Assembly: GCA_009830035.1 (NCBI GenBank)
Contig: SZZY01000001.1
Coordinates: 124,001-188,000 of the forward strand
Length of the DNA: 64,000 bases
Reading direction: 5' to 3'
Source of the DNA: Pantoea sp. Eser
Lineage (GTDB): Bacteria; Pseudomonadota; Gammaproteobacteria; Enterobacterales; Enterobacteriaceae
Shown: positions 1-10,122 of the stretch, piece by piece
Layout of the letters: each line of letters starts with the position of its first letter
Position numbering within the stretch: position 1 is the stretch's first letter
Notes under the pieces: generated by a model
What the model saw: the letters and a program-made list of their open reading frames with translations, nothing else
Databases searched by the model: none
Told to the model about the DNA's origin: nothing
Translations under genes and position numbers: made by a program

Positions 1-994
1 ACATGCCGATCAGGGTGAAAATATAGAGCGTACCAAACATCACCGGGTAGTCGCGTTGCACGGTCGCGTCATAGCCGAGCAATCCGAGGCCGCTAAGTGA
101 AAATATCACTTCGATCAGCACCGAACTGGTGAAGAACATGCTGATAAAGGTGGCGGGGAAGCTGGCAATCACCAGCAGCATCGCGTTGCGGAACACGTGG
201 TGATACAGAATCCGTCGCTCCGGCACGCCTTTGGCGCGGGCGGTGACCACATACAGTTTACGGATCTCATCCAGAAAGGCGTTTTTTGTCAGCATGGTCA
301 GGGTAGCAAAGCCGCCAATCACCGTTGCCAGCACCGGCAGCGCGATGTGCCAGAAATAATCGAGCACCTGGCCGTACCAGGGCAGGCTGTCATGCTGCGG
401 TGAGGTAAGGCCGCGCAGCGGAAACCAGTCGAGATAGCTGCCGCCGGCAAACAGCACGATTAACATGATGCCGAACAGAAAGGCCGGAATCGAGTAGCCA
501 ATAATGATGAAGGTGCTGCTCCAGATATCAAAGGCGCTGCCGTTGCGTAAAGCTTTACGGATGCCGAGCGGGATCGACACCAGATAGATAATCAGCGTGC
601 TCCACAGGCCCAGGCTGATCGACACCGGTAAACTCTCTTTAACCAGCTGAAGCACCGAGGCGCTGCGAAACAGGCTGTCGCCAAAATCGAAACGGGCGTA
701 GTTCCACAGCATCTCGCCATAGCGCTGCTTAATCTCCGCAATCACCTCGGGGTCCAGCCCGCGCGCCCCGCGATACTGATTATCTGCCGGGTTAAGCGCA
801 TTCAGGCTGGCGCGGGACTCCGCGCTGTCGGCACCTCCGCCCGCCAGACCCGTGGTCTGACCGAACTGGATATTGGCCAGCGCCTGATCGACCGGCCCGC
901 CCGGTGCAATCTGCACAATAAAAAAGTTAAGGGTGATGATCGCCCACAGGGTGGGAATAATCAGCAACAGCCTGCGCAGAAAGTAAGTTGCCAG
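1..994 (-). CDS. yejB: YejB, inner-membrane permease of the YejABEF peptide ABC transporter (3' end outside window)
   Basis: Permease half of an oligopeptide/microcin C-type ABC importer. The reading frame is open from 994 to the window edge, about 331 codons against about 364 for E. coli YejB, so only the last two dozen residues are missing. The N-terminus reads [16 protein letters not shown], followed by the conserved [16 protein letters not shown]. An AGGAG lies 7 nt before a CTG that sits where E. coli has ATG, so the start codon itself looks changed. About ten residues normally found between RYG and MLWNYARF are missing without loss of frame. It follows yejA by 11 bp. The frame is open, but the CTG start and the microdeletion make function doubtful. 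Confidence 0.85.
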   Translation of the reverse strand, partial: MATYFLRRLLLIIPTLWAIITLNFFIVQIAPGGPVDQALANIQFGQTTGLAGGGADSAESRASLNALNPADNQYRGARGLDPEVIAEIKQRYGEMLWNYARFDFGDSLFRSASVLQLVKESLPVSISLGLWSTLIIYLVSIPLGIRKALRNGSAFDIWSSTFIIIGYSIPAFLFGIMLIVLFAGGSYLDWFPLRGLTSPQHDSLPWYGQVLDYFWHIALPVLATVIGGFATLTMLTKNAFLDEIRKLYVVTARAKGVPERRILYHHVFRNAMLLVIASFPATFISMFFTSSVLIEVIFSLSGLGLLGYDATVQRDYPVMFGTLYIFTLIGM

Positions 995-1005
995 CGGTCC
1001 ACTCC

Positions 1006-2756
1006 TTAGCGTTTGCTGGCCGGTAGCCGGGCAGCTTTGTTCACGTCATACCACCAGTTTTCCAGCCCGAGGCTGTAAGCCGGTTTGCCGGCCGGATGGG
1101 AAAACTTATCCCAGTACGCCAGCCGTTGCTCTGCGTTGTACCACATCGGAATCATATAGGCATTCCACAGCAGAATACGATCCAGTACCTGAGCCAGCGG
1201 CCGAAGGGCAGGGAGATCGCCCTGATGCGCCACAATCTGTTTAACGAGATGATCGACCAGCGGATCTTTAACGCGCGCGGTATTCCACGACGAGGCGATA
1301 TATTCCGACTGCCAGTAAACCTGCAGGCTGGAGGAGGGGATCGGCATGGCAGAATAGACGGTAGCGATCATGTCATAGTCGCCCTCACGCAGCCGCCACA
1401 GATACTGTGAACTGTCCACCTGGCGCAGATTCAGGGTGATGCCGAGCCGCGCCAGATTGTGCTGCAGCGGCAGCGCCCATTCCGTATTGGTGCCGCTGCG
1501 CAACAGCAGTTCGACGCTAAACGGCTGACCGGTTTTCTCGTTCACCAATCGGCGGTGTTTAATCTGCCAGCCCGCCTGTTTCAGCAAGGCAAACGCCTGA
1601 AGCAGACCGGCGCGATCGTAACCGCTGCCGTCGGTAACGGGCGGATGATAAGGCTGCGTGAACAGGTCAGGCGGTAACTGCGCCCGCCACGGAGCCAGCA
1701 ATGCCTGCTGCTGCGTATCAGGCACACCGCTGGCGGCAAAATCGGTATTCTGGAAATAGCTGCTGGCACGCTGATAAGCACCATAAAACAGCGCTTTGTT
1801 CATCCACTCAAAATCAAACGCCAGCCAGCGGGTATCAATCGCGGCTTGATTGGGCAACGTCTCTTTCACAATGCTGCGATCGTCGAAATGGCGGCCGCGA
1901 TATTGGGTGGCCCATTTTTTTGCTGAGGTTTCTTCCCGTAAATCGAACGCGCCCGCTTTAAAAGCCTCAAACGCCACGTTGTCATCCAGATAGTAGTCGT
2001 AGCGGATGCGATCAAAATTAAACCGTCCGCGGTTAACCGGCAGATCGGCCGCCCAGTAATCTCTTTTACCCGGCTGTATTCAATAAACTGACCGAGCTTC
2101 CATTTAGTGATGCGATAAGGACCGCTCGACAGCGGCGGCGAACTCAGGGGTTCGTTGAACTTTTTATCGTGCCAGAATTTTTCAGCGAGTACCGGCAGCG
2201 TCAGTAATTCCAGCATCCTATCTTTGTCCGGCTGCTGCGCATCAATTCGCACCGTCAGCCGATCCAGTGCCTTTACGGTCACGCCGCGATAGGCGACGCG
2301 AAACTGCGGCACCCCTTCAGTCATAAATTTGCCAAACGAAAAGGCCACGTCCTAGGCGGTGATCGGGCTGCCATCCTGGAAGCGGGCCTCTGGTTTAAGA
2401 CGGATCTCGATCCAGCTAAAGTCGCTGGCGTAGCGGGCAGAGTGGGCGATCAGCGGATAGTAGCTGCCGGGCTCATCATCTGAGCCGGTATAGAGCCCGT
2501 CATACAAGGCTTCCGTGTAGATGCCGGGATTGCCGCGTGAGGCGTAGCGGTTAAAGTTGTCGTAGGTGCCGACCACCGCCATGGTGATGCTGCCGCCTTT
2601 GGGTGCCTGCGGATCGGCATAATCATAATGGCTGAAGTCCGGCGGATATTTCGCTGCGCCCGCCTGCGTAAAGGCAAAGCTGTGTTGAATGCTGGCGGCC
2701 AGCAGCGGGCCGCTCAGGACGCCGCACAGCAATAATAATCCAGCACGAAGCAGCAT
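1006..2756 (-). pseudogene. yejA: YejA, periplasmic peptide-binding protein, broken
   Basis: Solute-binding protein (SBP_bac_5 family) of the Yej transporter. A signal peptide is visible (MLLRAGLLLLCGVLSG, cleavage near LAA), followed by YejA-like sequence to the C-terminal [17 protein letters not shown]. Three lesions are seen. An in-frame TAG lies at 2352-2354 within PITA-stop-DVAFSF. A GA dinucleotide is inserted near 2061-2064, shifting frame after YSRVK. In-frame loss of about 20 residues joins TRWLAF directly to DFEWMN near 1820; E. coli has a second LAF at the far side, so this looks like deletion between direct repeats. The start at 2756 has AGGAG upstream. No functional product is expected. 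Confidence 0.9.
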
Positions 2757-2794
2757 CACGTTTACGCTCTCCTGTAATTTTTCGATTCCGCGCG

Positions 2795-4132
2795 TCAGGC
2801 ATCGTGACGCTGAAAATAGTCTATCAGCGTTTCGAGACACAGCGGACGGCTAAAAATGCAACCCTGCAGGTGCGTCACCCCGCGATTGATCAGCTAGGCG
2901 GCCTGTTCTCCGGTCTCGACGCCTTCCGCCACGCTTTTCAGATTGAGCTTTTTCGCCAGCTGCAACACCGTATCCAGCACCGGTGAGGTCAGGGTATCGG
3001 TACCGATGCTCTGCACAAAACCGCGATCGATTTTCGGGTAATCAAACGCGTAGCGCTCCAGATAGATCAGCGCACTGTGTTCGGTACTGAAGTTATCAAT
3101 CGCAATATTAATCTGCTGCTGATGCAGCCAGTCAAACAGTTAGCCGACATTTTCATCGCGCACCATCGCACGCTCGGTGATTTCAAACACGTAATTGAAG
3201 TGCGCGGCGGGCATAGTGTCGAGCCAGCGCAGCACATCCTGGCGGAAACAGCTATCCGCCAGACGCAGCGGAGAGATATTCAATGTGAAACTCGCCACGC
3301 TTCATTCCCTGTATCAGATCTTTGCCGGGGCGCTGATAGGCTGGCAGCAGCAGCCAGCCGCCGCCGGTCACCAGCAGGGAGAGCAACAGGCTAATCAGCA
3401 CAATATTTTGATAATCGCTGAGTGCCGGCGTCGAGCCATATAACACAAACTGCAGCGGGTAACCGGGCAGGGACTGTTGCAGTAACGGCGGCGGCAGCTC
3501 GTGGTTTTCCATCACGCCCGGCTGCCAGCTGGTTAACGCTATACGCTGCGCCACCAGCGCCATGCCGGTAATCTTTGACTGGCGCGACGCCAGCAACAGA
3601 TAGGGCGCCAGCGTAATATTGAGGGTGGCAAATACCCCGGACTGAACGCTGCCTGGGTTCTTAATCCACAGCGCCAGCGCCGGTTTATTGGGTTGCAGCG
3701 GCGTGCCGCGCATCAGTTGTAGATCAATGTCGCGCGTCGTATCACTCACCGGCGCAATGACGCTAAGCGGCAGGTCAAAGCTGCCGGTGGCAAAGGAGCA
3801 AAAGGCGTTACCTTATTAATCAGCAGAATGGCGCGAAGATTGCCGGCAAAGGCGGCGCGTGAGGTCAGTTCACGATTAATGGTCTGGCAGGGAGTTTGGG
3901 TGAACGGAAGCAGAGGGCTGAGCGTGCTGTTAATCAGAGAAAAGAGCGTTTGCTGCAGGGCCATTCGGCTATTCTCTAATAATTGCTGGTGCTGCCGATC
4001 GCGCTTATGCCAGAGATGGTTAAACGATAGCGCAGAAAATAATAAAAAGAACAGGCAGCCGATCATCGCGCTACTCCATGCGATTCGACGAGGATAGGTT
4101 GCATGGCGCATCATCGCCCCCGACAGTGGCAT
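2795..4132 (-). pseudogene. pdeN: PdeN/Rtn-type c-di-GMP phosphodiesterase (CSS-motif sensor plus EAL), broken
   Basis: Remnant of a membrane-anchored EAL phosphodiesterase like E. coli PdeN (Rtn), which also lies next to yejA. The N-terminal TM helix (WSSAMIGCLFFLLFSALSF) and periplasmic CSS-type domain are readable, then a second TM near LISLLLSLLVTGGGWLLL. Lesions: a missing G near 3808-3813 shifts frame within the region that should read CSFATGSFDLPL. A deletion of roughly 100 codons near 3285 removes the start of the EAL domain and joins KRGEFHIEY to NISPLRLADS. A TAA lies near 3140 and a TAG near 2894. Late EAL signatures such as IDNFSTEHSALIYLERY and KIDRGF remain, but the catalytic first third of the domain is gone. 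Confidence 0.85.
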
Positions 4133-4292
4133 GAGGTGCTTCCTCTGATAAAATTATTATTATGTTATTGCGCACGACTGCTTCGGTGTAAGCGACTGAG
4201 AATATAACGAGACGGTGGGGAATGTCTCGTTATTCTTCTGAAAGGCAATGGTTTTTAAGCCATCAGTCTGAGGCGGGCAAGGGCAACAGACG

Positions 4293-4320
4293 AAAAAAAC
4301 GCTGCGTAAGCAGCGTTTTA
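4293..4320 (-). terminator. Rho-independent terminator of mepS
   Basis: Perfect 10-bp stem AAAACGCTGC/GCAGCGTTTT (4296-4305 with 4310-4319) with a 4-nt loop and a run of seven A on the plus strand, which is a T run for minus-strand transcription. It lies about 35 bp after mepS and could also stop plus-strand readthrough. Confidence 0.8.
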
Positions 4321-4355
4321 TATTCTCTGGCTTTGAAGGAGATCAAAGGCGGTAA

Positions 4356-4922
4356 TCAGGTCGGGTTACGACTTAATACGCGTCGCCCTTCACGATAACG
4401 CTTTTTCCAGTAATCGTCGTTCAGGTTGGAGATCATCACACCACTGCTGGTGGAAGCGTGAACGAAGTTATCATTACCGAGATAAATGCCCACGTGACGG
4501 CCAGTGGAACCGGCGCGGAACAGCACCAGATCGCCAGGACGCAGCCTGGTGCGTGAAATCTCTTTACCGGTGCCCTGCTGCTCTGAGGTAGAGCGCGGTA
4601 GCTCTAAGCCAAATTGATCGCGGAAGGTGCGTTGTACAAAGGCGGAACAATCGATACCGCGTTTGGTATCGCCACCCAGGCGATAGCGCACACCTTTCCA
4701 GACAGCGTATTGATCCATGATGCGTGACTTAACATAAACGTTACGCACCATTTCTTCAAACTCATCCTGAGACGCCTGAAGTAAAAAACCATTGTGGTTG
4801 TTAACTTCATGATTCTCGTTTTGACCGTTATGGGTACTGCTACAAGCTGAGAGGAGAGTTGCCAGTGCCACTGCAGGCACGATTCGCCAGATATATCTCA
4901 GTATTGGTTGAGACTTGACCAT
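4356..4922 (-). CDS. mepS: MepS (Spr), lipoprotein murein DD-endopeptidase
   Basis: NlpC/P60 endopeptidase that cleaves mMurA-type D-Ala-mDAP crosslinks so that new glycan can be inserted during growth; anchored in the outer membrane. The frame is intact at 188 residues, the family length. A lipoprotein signal ends in LLSAC with Cys27 as the lipidation site. The catalytic Cys92 lies in [13 protein letters not shown] and the His in [16 protein letters not shown]. The protein is very close to enteric Spr. A terminator follows directly. One of the clearly preserved genes in a region of decay, consistent with a cell-wall housekeeping role. Confidence 0.96.
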   Translation of the reverse strand: MVKSQPILRYIWRIVPAVALATLLSACSSTHNGQNENHEVNNHNGFLLQASQDEFEEMVRNVYVKSRIMDQYAVWKGVRYRLGGDTKRGIDCSAFVQRTFRDQFGLELPRSTSEQQGTGKEISRTRLRPGDLVLFRAGSTGRHVGIYLGNDNFVHASTSSGVMISNLNDDYWKKRYREGRRVLSRNPT

Positions 4923-5449
4923 TATTCGGGTTTTCCTTCGATGTCCTTACGACAAGATTGTCGCCAGCCAGATGACAAAACAGGGAGATTAATAAGCGAA
5001 ACAGACTAAGACAATTCCTTAATTACTAAAATGTGTTAATGGACACATTTTTACTGTAAAAAAAGCGAATTTGCTGCTGTTACCCCGCAGCGACTGAGGT
5101 TAACCGATTACAGACGCCGTGGCGAGTGCTTTCAGTCAAATTCTTATAGGTTTTTCTGTTGTGAAATCAAACCTTAACACGCTGACTACTTTATCAACAA
5201 TTGTGGGGAAATGATAGTGAGAGCAGGGGGTAAAAAGCGCGCTAATTCCGCCTATAGCCTGCTGTTTGGGAATTTTTTTATGGACAGACAGAAATGGTGG
5301 TTATTTAACCGATGACGTGGGTCATAACCTTATTCTCTTAATTCTCTTAATTCTCTTAATGAATTTAATTAGCCTGCTAATAATGTACTGGCTTTTTTTA
5401 TAAGCGCGGGCGATTAAGAATAATGCCATTATTAGCCCGCGCTTATCAT
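4923..5449. other. Intergenic region between mepS and lpxT
   Basis: No gene is seen in these 527 bases. The mepS-proximal part is A+T-rich and probably carries the mepS promoter and leader. A 9-bp direct repeat (ATTCTCTTA, three copies) lies at 5332-5358. No RNA gene was recognised. Confidence 0.6.
5332..5358. repeat. 9-bp tandem repeat, three copies
   Basis: Three perfect head-to-tail copies of ATTCTCTTA in the intergenic region upstream of mepS and downstream of lpxT. Confidence 0.95.
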
Positions 5450-6157
5450 TCAGCTTAGCGGCTTATATTTACCCGGCAATTTGCAATAAAACCAATTTAC
5501 CAGCGCATCACTGGCCGGGGTTAATAACCACAAGCTTAATCCGACTAAGACTACCGACAGTGAACCGACGGCAATATCTGTGAACCAGTGCGCGCCAGCC
5601 ATAACGCGAGGCAGCGAGAAAATAATCACGATAGCCGCCGCAATTAAAAACCGCCCGAAACCGAAATAACGCCAGATAAAGCAGGCGAAGATCATCAGCA
5701 TCATGCCGTGGTCGCCAGGAAAACTGTCTTTCGACGCATCCTTAGCCGGAATACCGGTCAGCTCACTAACCCGATGTACGTTGTCGAAGAACAGCGTCGG
5801 GCTGGAGTGTTTCACCGGCATCAGGTGACCCAACTGGTTGAGGACCACTGCCGTCAACAGCATGGTGATGCCGATAGCCAGCATGCGACGCCGTGCCTGC
5901 GGAGTTTCACTGCGCCAGATCGACAGATAGAGCAGGCCCATCGCCAGCAGCGAGACGGCATCAAAGCCACGATAGTTGGTGATCGCCACCAGCAGCGCAA
6001 AGCCGGAGTGAATGATCATCTGACTATTAAAGCCAAAGAAAATCGCTTTATCGATACCGAACCAGAAACCATGTTCAGGCGGCAAATACCATGACAGGAA
6101 TAGCACCACGCCCAGTGCATTAAGCAACAGGACGGTAATAAGGCGAGTTACGCGCAT
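5450..6157 (-). CDS. lpxT: LpxT, undecaprenyl-diphosphate:lipid A 1-phosphate phosphotransferase
   Basis: Inner-membrane PAP2-superfamily enzyme that moves phosphate from undecaprenyl pyrophosphate to lipid A, giving the 1-diphosphate form and recycling the carrier lipid. The PAP2 motifs are seen: RVSELTGIPAKDASKDSFPGD (around the FPGDHG motif) and PRVMAGAHWFTDIAVG with the catalytic His. Several hydrophobic helices fit the family. The frame stays open up to an ATG at 6217, but starting at 6157 gives 235 residues beginning MRVTRLITVLLLNALG, which matches the usual length and N-terminus. Intact. It lies next to yeiR and mepS as in E. coli. Confidence 0.92.
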   Translation of the reverse strand: MRVTRLITVLLLNALGVVLFLSWYLPPEHGFWFGIDKAIFFGFNSQMIIHSGFALLVAITNYRGFDAVSLLAMGLLYLSIWRSETPQARRRMLAIGITMLLTAVVLNQLGHLMPVKHSSPTLFFDNVHRVSELTGIPAKDASKDSFPGDHGMMLMIFACFIWRYFGFGRFLIAAAIVIIFSLPRVMAGAHWFTDIAVGSLSVVLVGLSLWLLTPASDALVNWFYCKLPGKYKPLS

Positions 6158-6201
6158 AGTTAAACTCATGATTGAAAAAACAACCGCCGGCAATACCCGT
6201 G

Positions 6202-6729
6202 TCAGCGTAAACGGCACTTCAACAACGCCGATTGTAGACTATTCCAGTCAGCCTGCTGCGAATCAATGATCTCAATACGGCTGTCGGCGGGCGGCTGCGA
6301 TCGAGTTTCAATCTGCAGATCGTCGCCCTGACGATTAATCATCAGCGATCCTGTCTCAATATGCATCACGCCTTTGATTCGATCGCCTGGCGCATGACGC
6401 ACCCATTCCAGCAGCGCCTGCTGGTCAAACTGCGTCGCGGCGTCGAACAGCCAGCCACAGGCGCTGTAACCCTGTCCCTGATTCAGCGCCCGACGCCAGC
6501 GATCCTGCTTGTTGCCGATAATAATTTCCGCCGCCGCCAGCTGATCGCGGAAATTTTCATTGGCGACGACCCGCGGATCGGCTAGCAGCGCACCATCGAC
6601 GCCAATCTCACCAAATTCATTGACCAGTACCGCCCACTGCTCATTGGCGGGCTTTGCGGCCAGCAGATGGCATAACAGCGTGGTTTTGCCGCTGCCCAGA
6701 AATCCGGTGATCAGATTCACCCGCGTCAT
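6202..6729 (-). pseudogene. yeiR: YeiR, COG0523/G3E zinc-associated GTPase, in-frame internally deleted
   Basis: GTPase of the CobW/COG0523 family (zinc-binding YeiR). The frame is open at 175 residues against about 328 in E. coli. The Walker A (GFLGSGKTT, residues 9-17), the NKQD guanine-specificity motif (73-76) and the C-terminal domain are present. Two in-frame deletions are evident: LLAD at residue 51 joins straight to PRVVANENF, removing the CxCC metal-binding motif and the Walker B/EPTG segment; NKQDR at residue 77 joins straight to WRRALNQGQGY. A protein could be made, but the defining metal site and part of the GTPase core are gone. Hence called a pseudogene although no stop interrupts it. 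Confidence 0.85.
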
Positions 6730-6810
6730 TAGTCAGGCTCCTGTCAGTATTTGCCGTGAAACATGTTACTTTATAACAGTCAGCGCCACGGTAACGTTCA
6801 GGAAGTGCGG

Positions 6811-7369
6811 TTAGTCGGCACGGCCCATATATAACGGCGTTCAGCGACATGAATGCGGATGCGGTCGCCATTGCTGAGGTACTCAGGCACCTGAACCACC
6901 AGGCCGGTACCCATGCCTGCCGGTTTGGTGCGGGCGCTGGCTGGCCGAGGCACCTTTGATGCCAGGTGAGGTATCGACAATTTCCATGTCGACAGTCTGC
7001 GGCAGTTCCAGCGCCAGCACCTGAATGCCTGGAATGCCGCCTTCAGGAATAAACAGCAACTCCTCTTCGATCTGCTCTTTTTTGAAGCTGTAAGGGGTGT
7101 AATCTTCGTCATCCATAAAGACATACTCGTCACCGTCTATATAAAGAGAAGGTGACGCTGCGGCGGCTGAGCGAAATCGCATCAATAATCTCATCGTTCT
7201 TAAAGCGTTCTTCGACCTTCATACCGGTGCGCACATCGGTGAAGCGCATCTTATACAGGGTGGCAGCACCACGTGCGCTTGGGCTCTGGACATCAATATC
7301 TTTAACCAGCAGCAGTTTCCCGTTATGTGTAACAGCCATTCCTTTTTTGATTTCATTCGCTTTTGGCAT
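6811..7369 (-). pseudogene. yeiP: YeiP (EfpL), elongation factor P-like protein, frameshifted
   Basis: EF-P paralogue that helps ribosomes through difficult peptide-bond sequences. The N-terminus [20 protein letters not shown] and all three domains can be read by changing frame. Lesions: an extra T near 7140 (after SVTFS); in-frame loss of about seven residues (TWDGQLL in E. coli) near 7015 where GIQVL meets ALELPQ; a 4-nt duplication near 6955 after IKGASAS; an extra AT dinucleotide near 6830 just before the end (RRY). Every indel lies in a short repeat. No full-length protein can be made. Confidence 0.9.
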
Positions 7370-7533
7370 TGCTGTTCTCGCTATCTCTGAAGTGAAGTGC
7401 GCGCCACGTTACTCGCGCCGGTGAAAACTGGCAAGTATGGTGAGGATGAAATTTTAGCTCAGACGGCGGCAAACGTGGCAATTGTGACGGCGGGCTGCTA
7501 TTGTCGCCGCGACTTTCTCTGCTGGAGCGCAGC

Positions 7534-7788
7534 ATGCAATGCCGTAGCCACTGCGGTGCCTGTTGTACGGCGCTCCCCATCTCTTCGCCGATTCCCGGCA
7601 TGCCCAACGGCAAACCCGCCAACACGCCCTGCGTTCAGCTCGACGACGCCTTACGCTGCAAGCTGTTTGGCTCCGACCTGCGTCCCGCAGTCTGTGCCGG
7701 CCTGCAGCCGTCGCACAGCATGTGCGGCGATTCGCGCCAGCAGGCGATGATCTATCTTTTGCAGCTAGAAGCGGACACCGCGCCCTGA
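7534..7788 (+). CDS. yeiW: YeiW, YkgJ-type cysteine-rich zinc/iron-chelating protein
   Basis: Small cytoplasmic protein of the UPF0153/YkgJ family, 84 residues, intact. The N-terminal cluster [15 protein letters not shown] (Cys3, 7, 10, 11) and later CVQLDD, CKLF, CAGLQ and CGDSRQQA supply the family's metal-binding cysteines. The upstream in-frame ATG at 7501 is not used in homologues; the 7534 start has GGAG 7 nt ahead. It is divergent from yeiP as in E. coli. The biological role is unknown. Confidence 0.88.
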   Translation: MQCRSHCGACCTALPISSPIPGMPNGKPANTPCVQLDDALRCKLFGSDLRPAVCAGLQPSHSMCGDSRQQAMIYLLQLEADTAP

Positions 7789-7958
7789 AGCGCTGACGCT
7801 GCTGAACGTTATGGTGAGTTTATGCCAGGCTTACAGCAACCGCGTCAGCTGGCAGGCAGCAAAATCCTGAAACGTCGATGAAATGTGCGTAACGTCAAAA
7901 ATCTGCTACGCCGTTTGCGTATTTTCTTGCCTGCTGAAAGGGGCTGTACCACAATACT

Positions 7959-7970
7959 TGAAACGTTTCA
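7959..7970. promoter_or_regulatory. Cra (FruR) operator upstream of fruB
   Basis: TGAAACGTTTCA is a perfect palindromic match to the Cra consensus, 89 bp before the fruB start. E. coli fruBKA also has two Cra operators. Confidence 0.85.
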
Positions 7971-8024
7971 GCGGTGACCGCGTCACCGGTTTTGTGACAG
8001 ATGGCGCAATAATTTCCCATCGGC

Positions 8025-8036
8025 TGAAACGATTCA
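8025..8036. promoter_or_regulatory. Second Cra (FruR) operator upstream of fruB
   Basis: TGAAACGATTCA, one mismatch from the palindrome, 66 bp downstream of the first operator and 22 bp before the fruB ATG. The spacing resembles the O1/O2 arrangement known for this operon. Confidence 0.78.
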
Positions 8037-8058
8037 ATCTCAGCAAGCGAGGAGAATT

Positions 8059-9171
8059 ATGTTCCAGCTCGAATTGCAGGCCATCCATACCGGAGCCAGC
8101 GCCCAGAACAAAGAAGAGGCCATTCGCCAGGTTGCCGCAGCGCTGACCGCTGCCGGTAATGTGACCGAAGGCTACGTCAACGGGATGCTGGCACGCGAAC
8201 AGCAAACCACAACCTTTCTTGGTAACGGCACCACCGATACCCGCGATCTGGTGCTGAAAACCGGCGTCCAGGTGTTCCAGTTTCCGCAGGGCATTAGCTG
8301 GGGCGACGATCAGACCGCCTATGCGGCGATCGGGATTGCCGCCAAATCGGATGAGCATCTGGCGCTGCTGCGTCAGCTGACCCATGTTCTGAGCGATGAC
8401 AGCATTGCTGAACAGCTTAAAACCGCCTCTGCTGAAGATCTTTGTGCGTTGCTGATGGGCGAGAAACAAGCCGCCGAATTCAGCTTTGACATCTCATTAA
8501 TTACCCTGAACGTCGCGGCCAGCGATTTGATCACCTTACAGGCGATGAACGCCGGTCGGTTGCAGTCGGCGGGCGTAGTCGATGCCAGCTATGTCGCTGA
8601 CGTGGTCTCTAACGCGCCGCTGAGTCTCGGACAGGGGATCTGGCTGAGCGACAGCAGCCTCAGCAACCTGCGCAGCGGCGTCGCCGTCAGCCTTGCTGCT
8701 CATCCGTTTGACCATCAGGGCGAATCTGCTGCGCTGTTAATCAGCGTCGCCGCCGTCGACGAACGTCCGCTGGAGGTGCTGGGTTACCTCAGCGCCCTGT
8801 TGCAGCAAGGCAAAGCCAATCGACTGCTGAAAGCCGATGCCGCAGGCGTCTATGCGCTGCTCACCAGTGAAGTGGACGAACAGGCCGAGGTGTTGACCGC
8901 CGAGTTCACCATCCGTAACGAGCACGGTCTGCATGCCAGTCCAGGCACCGCGCTGGTCAGCGTGATCAAGCAGTTCAACAGCGACATCACCGTCACCAAT
9001 TTTGATGGCAGCGGCAAGCCCGCTAACGGCCGCAGCCTGATGAAAGTGGTGGCGCTCGGCGTGAAGAAAGGCCATCGCCTGCGCTTTACCGCCAGCGGTG
9101 AAGATGCACAGCAGGCGCTGAATGCGATTGAAGAAGCGATCACCAGCGGACTGGGCGAGGGGGCAGCATGA
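8059..9171 (+). CDS. fruB: FruB, fructose PTS EIIA-HPr diphosphoryl transfer protein with damaged active sites
   Basis: Fuses EIIA-Fru (N-terminal), a middle M domain and an HPr-like domain (from about residue 280); it relays phosphate from EI to FruA. The frame is open at 370 residues, six fewer than the E. coli protein. The six missing residues are the IAIPHG segment: the sequence reads FLGNG directly followed by TTDTRD (near nt 8230), so the phosphorylated EIIA histidine is absent. In the HPr domain the site reads EHGLHASPG: His292 is present but the conserved Arg two residues later is Ser294. GGAG lies before the ATG. First gene of fruBKA, overlapping fruK by 4 bp. The protein is probably made but is unlikely to transfer phosphate to FruA. 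Confidence 0.92.
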   Translation: MFQLELQAIHTGASAQNKEEAIRQVAAALTAAGNVTEGYVNGMLAREQQTTTFLGNGTTDTRDLVLKTGVQVFQFPQGISWGDDQTAYAAIGIAAKSDEHLALLRQLTHVLSDDSIAEQLKTASAEDLCALLMGEKQAAEFSFDISLITLNVAASDLITLQAMNAGRLQSAGVVDASYVADVVSNAPLSLGQGIWLSDSSLSNLRSGVAVSLAAHPFDHQGESAALLISVAAVDERPLEVLGYLSALLQQGKANRLLKADAAGVYALLTSEVDEQAEVLTAEFTIRNEHGLHASPGTALVSVIKQFNSDITVTNFDGSGKPANGRSLMKVVALGVKKGHRLRFTASGEDAQQALNAIEEAITSGLGEGAA

Positions 9172-10106
9172 GCAGACGCGTCGCTACCATCACGCTGAAT
9201 CCGGCTTATGACTTGGTGGGCTACACCCCTGAAATTGAACGCGGCGAAGTCAATCTGGTGAAAACCACCGGTCTGCACGCGGCGGGCAAAGGGATTAACG
9301 TGGCCAAAGTGCTGAAGGATCTGGGCATCGACGTCACCGTCGGCGGCTTCCTTGGCAAAGAGAACCAGGATGGCTTTCAGCAGCTGTTCAGCGAGCTGGG
9401 CATTGCTAACCGTTTTCAGGTGGTGCCGGGCCGTACCCGAATCAACGTCAAACTGACTGAACAGACCGGCGATGTCACTGACCTGAACTTCTCCGGTTTT
9501 CAGGTTAACGGTCAGGACTGGGATCGCTTTACCAGCGACTCACTCACTTGGCTGGGCCAGTTCGATATGGTCTGCGTCAGCGGCAGCCTACCGGAAGGGG
9601 GCGATCCTGACGCCTTTACCCGCTGGATGACCGAGCTGCGCACCCATTGTCCGTGCATTATTTTTGACAGCAGCCGCGACGCGCTGGTGGCCGGGCTGAA
9701 AGCCGCGCCCTGGCTGGTTAAACCCAACCGTCGTGAACTGGAAATCTGGGCCAGTCGCAAACTGCCGACCCTGCAGGATGTGATTGATGCTGCGCACCAG
9801 CTGCGCGAGCAGGGCATCGTCCATGTGGTGATCTCACTGGGGGCTGAAGGTGCGCTGTGGGTCAACGCCTCAGGCGAATGGATTGCCAAACCGCCGGTGT
9901 GCGAAGTGGTCAGCACCGTTGGTGCCGGCGACTCGATGGTCGGCGGGCTGATTTATGGCCTGTTAATGCGTGAATCCAGTGAACACACGCTGCGTTTAGC
10001 CACGGCAGTGGCGGCAATGGCCGTCAGCCAGAGCAACGTTGGCGTTTCCGATCGTACCCAGTTGGCCGCAATGATGGCGCGCGTCGACTTACAACCCGTT
10101 AACTGA
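9168..10106 (+). CDS. fruK: FruK, 1-phosphofructokinase
   Basis: PfkB-family kinase converting fructose 1-phosphate to fructose 1,6-bisphosphate. 312 residues, intact, family length. Seen: the N-terminal [10 protein letters not shown], the substrate-side motif [12 protein letters not shown] near residue 42, and the PfkB signature 2 [10 protein letters not shown] near residue 250 containing the catalytic Asp. The ATG overlaps the fruB stop in an ATGA, so translation is coupled. With fruB and fruA crippled, substrate from the fructose PTS is unlikely to reach it. Confidence 0.96.
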   Translation: MSRRVATITLNPAYDLVGYTPEIERGEVNLVKTTGLHAAGKGINVAKVLKDLGIDVTVGGFLGKENQDGFQQLFSELGIANRFQVVPGRTRINVKLTEQTGDVTDLNFSGFQVNGQDWDRFTSDSLTWLGQFDMVCVSGSLPEGGDPDAFTRWMTELRTHCPCIIFDSSRDALVAGLKAAPWLVKPNRRELEIWASRKLPTLQDVIDAAHQLREQGIVHVVISLGAEGALWVNASGEWIAKPPVCEVVSTVGAGDSMVGGLIYGLLMRESSEHTLRLATAVAAMAVSQSNVGVSDRTQLAAMMARVDLQPVN

Positions 10107-10122
10107 CAGCAGGAGAGCGATA

